Source: Thermohalobaculum sp039030715
Lineage (GTDB): Bacteria > Pseudomonadota > Alphaproteobacteria > Rhodobacterales > Rhodobacteraceae
DNA: 64,000 bases
Direction: 5' to 3'
Assembly (NCBI GenBank): GCA_039030715.1
Contig: JBCCDU010000012.1
Coordinates: 1-64,000, forward strand
A program made the position numbers and the translations under genes. Below the pieces are notes generated by a model that saw only the letters and a program-made list of their open reading frames with translations, was not told the DNA's origin and did no database searches. Shown in pieces: positions 59,955 to 64,000 of this stretch; within the stretch, counting starts at the first letter, position 1; every line of letters begins with the position of its first letter.

Positions 59955-61571
59955 TCAGCCGCGCGCATCCTCCAGGATCAGATCGGCGGCACGCTCGCCC
60001 ACCATGATCGCAGGCGCATTGGTATTGCCTGTGGGAATGGAAGGAAAGATCGAGGCATCGGCCACCCGCAGCCCCTGCACCCCATGCACCCGCAGACGAG
60101 GATCGACGACGGAGGCCTCGGGGTCACTGCCCATCCGGCAGGTCGCACAGGGGTGAAACACCGTCCAGGCATGGTCTCGGATGAACGCATCCAGCGCCGT
60201 TTCATCCTGCACCTCCTGTCCAGGCTGTAGTTCTGCGGCGATGATGTCGCGCAGCGGTCTGGCGCTGGCGATGCGGCGCATAAGCTTCAGCCCCTCGCGC
60301 ATCAGCAGGCGGTCCTCCTCGGTATCCAGATAGTTGGGCTGGATGGCAGGGGCCTCGGCTGGGTCGGGCGAGCGGATCTCGACCCAGCCCCGGCTGGTCG
60401 GCTTGCACGGGTTGAACCCCAGCAGGAATCCAGGAAACGGGTCTGGCCGCATCAGCGGGCGGGTGCCCGGCGGTGCGCGGGTATAGCTGACAGGCGAGAA
60501 ATAAAGCTGGGTATCCGGCCCGCCCGTCCCCGGGCACAGCCTGACGAAACCCCCGGCCTGGTTGAGACTGAGGCTGAGCGGCCCGCGCTGTCCAAACATA
60601 TACTGCAGCCCGGCCCTGACTTTACCCCACCAGGGGCCAAGCTGCTGGTTCAGCGTCGGCACCTTAGCGCGGTAGAGGGTATCGGCGCCCAGATGATCCT
60701 GCAGATTGCGTCCGACATGGGCGGCATCGTGGATCACCTCGATACCATGGCGCTGCAAGACCGCGCCGGGGCCAATGCCGGAGAGTTGCAGGATCTGCGG
60801 GCTGTTCACCGCGCCTCCGCACAGGATTACCTCGCGCCGCGCCCGCGCCGTCTGCTCCTTTCCCTTGCGGCGATAGAGGACACCGCTCGCCCGGCCCGAT
60901 GCGATCAGCAAACGCTGCACATGGGCATGGGTTTCCACCACCAGATTGGTTCGCCACAAAGCCGGGTTCAGATAGCAGCGCGCGGTGGAAGCCCGCCGCC
61001 CCCCGGATGTGGTGATCTGATAGAGGCTCGCGCCTGCCATCTCCGCCGCGTTATAGTCCGGGTTATGGTGGATCTGGATCTCGCCCGCCGCAGCCAGATA
61101 GCGCTGGCAAAGCGGATGGACATCCTCCGAGATATCGCGCACCGGCACGGGGCCACCCACGCCGCGCCGCGTATCGGGTTCACCCGACCAATCCTCCATC
61201 CGGCGGAACAGCGGGGCCACGTCATCCCAGGACCAGCCCGGCGCCTCGCGCGCCCAGGCATCATAGTCGCTGGGGTGCCCCCGCACATAGACCATCGCGT
61301 TGATCGAGGAGGAGCCGCCCAGCACCCGCCCCCGCGGCCAATAGCTGGGCTTGCCGCCCAGGCCGGGCACGGGCTCGGTCGTGTATTTCCAGTTCACCCG
61401 GGCGTCGTAATAGATCTTGCCGTAACCGATGGGCAGGTGGATCCAGGGGCTGCGATCCGGCCCGCCGGCCTCCAGCACCAGCACGCTCAGCCGCCCATCC
61501 GCCGACAGCCGATTGGCGAGCACCGCCCCGGCCGATCCCGCGCCCACAATGATGTAATCGTACTCGCTCAT
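59955..61571 (-). CDS. GMC family FAD-dependent oxidoreductase (choline dehydrogenase-like)
   Basis: A 538-residue flavoenzyme. FAD-binding GAGSAG near residues 10-15 (YDYIIVGAGSAGAVLANRLS), GMC signature 1 in GRVLGGSSSINAMVYVRGHPSDYDAWA, signature 2 in GGAVNSPQILQLSGIGP, and a C-terminal catalytic His in WTVFHPCATCRMG with an Asn in TGNTNAPAIMVGERAADLI. It oxidises an alcohol; choline dehydrogenase is its nearest known relative, but a different polyol is possible given the enolase-superfamily neighbour. Start 61571 gives the normal MSEYDYIIVG. Confidence 0.95.
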   Translation of the reverse strand: MSEYDYIIVGAGSAGAVLANRLSADGRLSVLVLEAGGPDRSPWIHLPIGYGKIYYDARVNWKYTTEPVPGLGGKPSYWPRGRVLGGSSSINAMVYVRGHPSDYDAWAREAPGWSWDDVAPLFRRMEDWSGEPDTRRGVGGPVPVRDISEDVHPLCQRYLAAAGEIQIHHNPDYNAAEMAGASLYQITTSGGRRASTARCYLNPALWRTNLVVETHAHVQRLLIASGRASGVLYRRKGKEQTARARREVILCGGAVNSPQILQLSGIGPGAVLQRHGIEVIHDAAHVGRNLQDHLGADTLYRAKVPTLNQQLGPWWGKVRAGLQYMFGQRGPLSLSLNQAGGFVRLCPGTGGPDTQLYFSPVSYTRAPPGTRPLMRPDPFPGFLLGFNPCKPTSRGWVEIRSPDPAEAPAIQPNYLDTEEDRLLMREGLKLMRRIASARPLRDIIAAELQPGQEVQDETALDAFIRDHAWTVFHPCATCRMGSDPEASVVDPRLRVHGVQGLRVADASIFPSIPTGNTNAPAIMVGERAADLILEDARG

Positions 61572-61690
61572 CCCCAACCGAGGTCCCCTAACACCGTCAC
61601 CCGATGAAGGGTAAACACGCATGTCCGCTATTCACAGAATTATCGCGTCAAATTCTGGTCTGTCTGCGACGCCTGCTGCCGAGCGCACAC

Positions 61691-62305
61691 TCAACGCGGC
61701 AGCAGCCCTTCCATAAACAAGCGGCGCAGGAAGGCCGCGGCATCGTCAAAACGCCCATCGCCGTCATCGCCCAGGATCGCACGGACCTGTGGGTCGTAGT
61801 CAGCATAATGCTGGGTCGTGGCCCAGATCGCGAAGAGCAGATGGCGCGGGTCCATCTGGCGGATTTCGCCCGCTTCGATCCAGACCCGGATGACCTCGAC
61901 CTTTTCCTCGACCAGAGCCTTCAGGTCCGTCGCCAGTACGTCGCCCAGGATTGGCGCGCCGCGCAGCATCTCGTTGGCGAAGAGCCGGGATTCGCGGGGA
62001 TAATCCCGCGCCATCTCGATCTTACGCTCCAGATAGGCGGTAATCTCGGTGGTTGGATTTCCGTTCGGGTCGAGGCCTCGCAGCGGGTCTAGCCAGGTAT
62101 CTAACAACCCCTCCAAAACCTCGCGATAGATCGCGTCTTTCGAGGGGAAGTAGTAGAGCAGGTTCGGCTTCGACATCCCCGATACGGCAGCGATCGCATC
62201 TATGGTCGCGCCGCGAAACCCGTCGCGCGAGAACACCTCCAGCGCCGCCTCGCGGATTTTCTCGCGGTTGGCGGACTGGATGCGGGTGGGTTTGCGCGTG
62301 GCCAA
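61691..62305 (-). CDS. rutR: TetR family regulator, RutR type
   Basis: A 204-residue repressor. The N-terminal TetR HTH reads REKIREAALEVFSRDGFRGATIDAIAAVSGMSKPNLLYYFPSKDAIYREVL; the rest matches RutR: LEGLLDTWLDPLRGL, YLERKIEMARDYPRESRLFANEMLRGAPIL, DLKALVEEKVEVIRVWIEAGEI, PRHLLFAIWATTQHYADYDPQV and a C-terminal MEGLLPR. RutR senses uracil and thymine and controls pyrimidine catabolism. The start chosen is TTG (62305), with AGGAG 5 nt upstream; an ATG 14 codons upstream lacks such a site. It faces a carbamoylase gene across a RutR-like operator. Confidence 0.92.
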   Translation of the reverse strand: MATRKPTRIQSANREKIREAALEVFSRDGFRGATIDAIAAVSGMSKPNLLYYFPSKDAIYREVLEGLLDTWLDPLRGLDPNGNPTTEITAYLERKIEMARDYPRESRLFANEMLRGAPILGDVLATDLKALVEEKVEVIRVWIEAGEIRQMDPRHLLFAIWATTQHYADYDPQVRAILGDDGDGRFDDAAAFLRRLFMEGLLPR

Positions 62306-62335
62306 ATCGCTCTCCTGACAGGCGCCAGTTTGCTC

Positions 62336-62383
62336 TTGACGCTCCACCGCAGCTTGCTAGCCTCGATTTTACCAGATGGTCAA
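62336..62383 (+). promoter_or_regulatory. Promoter with RutR-type operator before the carbamoylase gene
   Basis: TTGACG (62336-62341) and TAGCCT (62358-62363) form a -35/-10 pair. TTTACCA-GA-TGGTCAA (62368-62383) matches the RutR consensus TTGACCA-NN-TGGTCAA at 13 of 14 defined bases. It lies just after the -10 box, where binding would block transcription, and 15 bp from the ATG. Confidence 0.8.
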
Positions 62384-62398
62384 GAAGATGAGGCTTCC

Positions 62399-63649
62399 AT
62401 GGCGGCTCCCGGCGAAAACCTGCGGATCGATGGCAACCGGCTGTGGGACAGTCTGATGGAGATGGCCAAGATCGGCCCGGGCATCGCAGGCGGCAACAAC
62501 CGCCAGACTCTGACCGACGACGACGCCAAGGGCCGCGCCCTGTTTCAAACCTGGTGCGAGGCCGAAGGCTTGACCATGGGCGTCGACCAGATGGGAACAA
62601 TGTTCGCCCGGCGCGAGGGGACCGACCCGGATGCGCTGCCTGTCTATGTCGGCTCGCATCTGGATACCCAACCGACGGGCGGCAAATACGATGGCGTGCT
62701 TGGCGTTCTGGGTGGGCTCGAGATTATCCGCACCCTGAACCGCCTGGACATCAGAACCAAACATCCCATCGTGGTCACCAATTGGACCAACGAGGAGGGC
62801 ACGCGCTATGCCCCCGCTATGCTGGCCTCTGGCGTTTTTGCCGGCGTGCTGGAGCAGGGCTGGGCCTATGACCGGGTCGATGCCGAAGGCAAGCGTTTCG
62901 AGGACGAGCTTGACCGGATCGGCTGGAGGGGCGCCGAGCCGGTGGGCGAGCGCAAGATGAAGGCGTTCTTCGAACTGCATATCGAGCAGGGCCCGATCCT
63001 AGAAGCCGAGGATATCGATATCGGCGTCGTCACCCATGGCCAGGGCCTGCGATGGATCCAGGTGACCGTCACGGGCAAGGAGAGCCATACTGGCTCGACC
63101 CCCATGCCGATGCGCCGCAATGCCGGGCGCGGCATGGCGCAGATCACCGAACTGGTCCACGAGATCGCAATGAAACACCAACCGAACGCGGTCGGGGCAA
63201 TCGGCCATGCCGAGATCCATCCAAATTCGCGCAACATCATCCCGGGCCGGGCGGTCTTCACCGTCGATTTCCGCTCGCATATACTCGAAACTCTGGAAGC
63301 TATGGTGACCGAACTGATGGAGAAAGCACCCGGTATCTGTGAGGCGCTGGGCTGCGGCTTCGAAAGCGAAATCGTCGGCCAATTCAACCCCCCGGCCTTC
63401 GACGAGGGCTGCGTCAACGCCGTGCGCGGGGCAGCGGAGCGTCTCGGCTACAGCCACCGCAACATCGTCTCGGGCGCAGGCCACGACGCCTGCTGGATCA
63501 ACAAGGTGGCGCCCACAGCGATGATCATGTGCCCCTGCGTTGATGGCCTAAGCCACAACGAGGCCGAAGAGATCACCCCCGAATGGGCCGAGAAGGGCAC
63601 CAACGTTTTGTTCCACGCGGTGGTGGAGACGGCGGAGATTGTTGAGTGA
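62399..63649 (+). CDS. Zn-dependent amidohydrolase (M20 family; hydantoinase/carbamoylase type)
   Basis: A 416-residue enzyme. Metal-site motifs: GSHLDTQPTGGKYDGVLGVLGGLE (His and bridging Asp) and NEEGTRYAPAMLASGVFAG (Glu pair); FELHIEQGPILEA and the dimerisation/oxyanion block KESHTGSTPMPMRRNAG follow, and SGAGHDACW supplies a late His. The family includes N-carbamoyl-beta-alanine amidohydrolase (reductive pyrimidine catabolism) and allantoate or N-carbamoyl amino acid hydrolases. The RutR gene and operator favour the pyrimidine role (hyuC/pydC). The start is immediately after the operator. Confidence 0.92.
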   Translation: MAAPGENLRIDGNRLWDSLMEMAKIGPGIAGGNNRQTLTDDDAKGRALFQTWCEAEGLTMGVDQMGTMFARREGTDPDALPVYVGSHLDTQPTGGKYDGVLGVLGGLEIIRTLNRLDIRTKHPIVVTNWTNEEGTRYAPAMLASGVFAGVLEQGWAYDRVDAEGKRFEDELDRIGWRGAEPVGERKMKAFFELHIEQGPILEAEDIDIGVVTHGQGLRWIQVTVTGKESHTGSTPMPMRRNAGRGMAQITELVHEIAMKHQPNAVGAIGHAEIHPNSRNIIPGRAVFTVDFRSHILETLEAMVTELMEKAPGICEALGCGFESEIVGQFNPPAFDEGCVNAVRGAAERLGYSHRNIVSGAGHDACWINKVAPTAMIMCPCVDGLSHNEAEEITPEWAEKGTNVLFHAVVETAEIVE

Positions 63650-63664
63650 TAGCAGCGCGAGGAT

Positions 63665-64000
63665 GTGTTGGCACCTAATGTCAACAAAACGAAGTCGTGC
63701 CGAGAACCGCTCGGGCTTGCGAAGCTACCTCTGATCGGCTCAGAGACATATGATGAGATAGTGAGGGCACTGGACAAGCCACTGTCTGCTCTCACACCCG
63801 TGGATTTGAATGTACTGCTAACGCACGGGTACTGGCAAACCTTCACCGTAGGGCACGCGATCAGCCTCCTTGAGGAGAACCCGTTCATGGAAGCGCAGTA
63901 TTATCAAGGCGACCTTCTGAAAACCTTGTTGGGCGTCTCGCCCGACTTCTGGTCAAAGCACGAGCCTCTCTGGATCAGGATGCACGGCATCTTGCACAGG
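63665..64000 (+). CDS. Contact-dependent growth inhibition (CDI) immunity-like protein, partial
   Basis: An open reading frame with no ATG upstream, running off the window end (112 codons seen). Start GTG 63665, or TTG 63668 with GAGG 5 nt before it. It contains RALDKPLSALTPVDLNVLLT and then ISLLEENPFMEAQYYQGDLLKTLLGVSPDFWSKHEPL, which resemble CdiI-type immunity proteins (KPL..LT..DLR.L...GD.L..LL pattern). Composition is AT-richer than its neighbours. No CdiA-like toxin gene precedes it, so it may be an orphan immunity gene or its toxin may lie beyond the window. Confidence 0.65.
   Translation, partial: MLAPNVNKTKSCREPLGLAKLPLIGSETYDEIVRALDKPLSALTPVDLNVLLTHGYWQTFTVGHAISLLEENPFMEAQYYQGDLLKTLLGVSPDFWSKHEPLWIRMHGILHR

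Overview
The window is GC-rich, densely packed DNA of an alphaproteobacterium, most likely a marine Rhodobacteraceae (Roseobacter-type) member. The supporting evidence is gene order and families typical of that group: truB-rpsO-pnp, a MoxR/DUF58/DUF4159 operon, TamA-TamB next to a DUF2125 protein, a heterotetrameric sarcosine oxidase operon, class I lysyl-tRNA synthetase, a YbjN-ProC-CsaA block and RutR beside a carbamoylase. No rRNA, CRISPR array, intact insertion sequence or prophage is visible.

Layout. 1-2014: translation and RNA genes on the minus strand (truB, rpsO, pnp cut by the window edge). 2188-10161: a six-gene minus-strand operon (MoxR ATPase, two exported unknowns, DUF58, DUF4159 and a large membrane protein) in which every gene overlaps the next. 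10245-15328: DUF1285 protein, nitrilase-family amidohydrolase, MATE exporter, 2OG-Fe(II) oxygenase-like protein and two hotdog thioesterases. 15402-20279: a MerR regulator between divergent palindromic operators, then an acyl-CoA dehydrogenase and a FadB-type bifunctional enzyme (beta-oxidation without a thiolase between them). 20286-27764: accessory genes (Arg/Glu-repeat lipoprotein, P450, DUF1499 lipoprotein, Rieske oxygenase, Hint-domain protein, glycosyltransferase, sulfotransferase). 27902-37439: LysM/TRAP-type binding-protein fusion, DUF2125, TamA, TamB. 37740-46217: aroQ and a five-gene dimethylglycine/sarcosine demethylation operon (DMGDH-like, soxB, soxD, soxA, soxG). 46439-48967: small membrane protein, lysK and a TerB-fold protein. 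48968-50114: a decayed mobile region with two IS3-type orfA fragments and a truncated HTH gene, lying off the 3' end of tRNA-Arg(CCT). 50231-58756: ubiK, YbjN, proC, csaA, AAA ATPase, histidine kinase, MBL hydrolase, M48 peptidase and DUF898 protein. 58849-64000: enolase-superfamily enzyme, GMC oxidoreductase, RutR-like repressor with a near-consensus operator before a carbamoylase gene, and a partial CDI-type immunity gene running off the end.

The most unusual signals are structural. (i) A 102-nt three-hairpin cloverleaf closed by a perfect 24-bp stem lies between tamB and aroQ. (ii) A roughly 95-bp three-hairpin repeat is present twice, in opposite orientation, inside the sarcosine oxidase operon. 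One copy is spanned by a 61-codon ORF with a strong Shine-Dalgarno that overlaps soxD and soxA by ATGA at its two ends. (iii) A hairpin can occlude the lysK Shine-Dalgarno. (iv) A RutR-type operator sits between rutR and the carbamoylase gene. (v) Mobile-element debris flanks tRNA-Arg. All functional calls are from reading the sequence; no database search was run.
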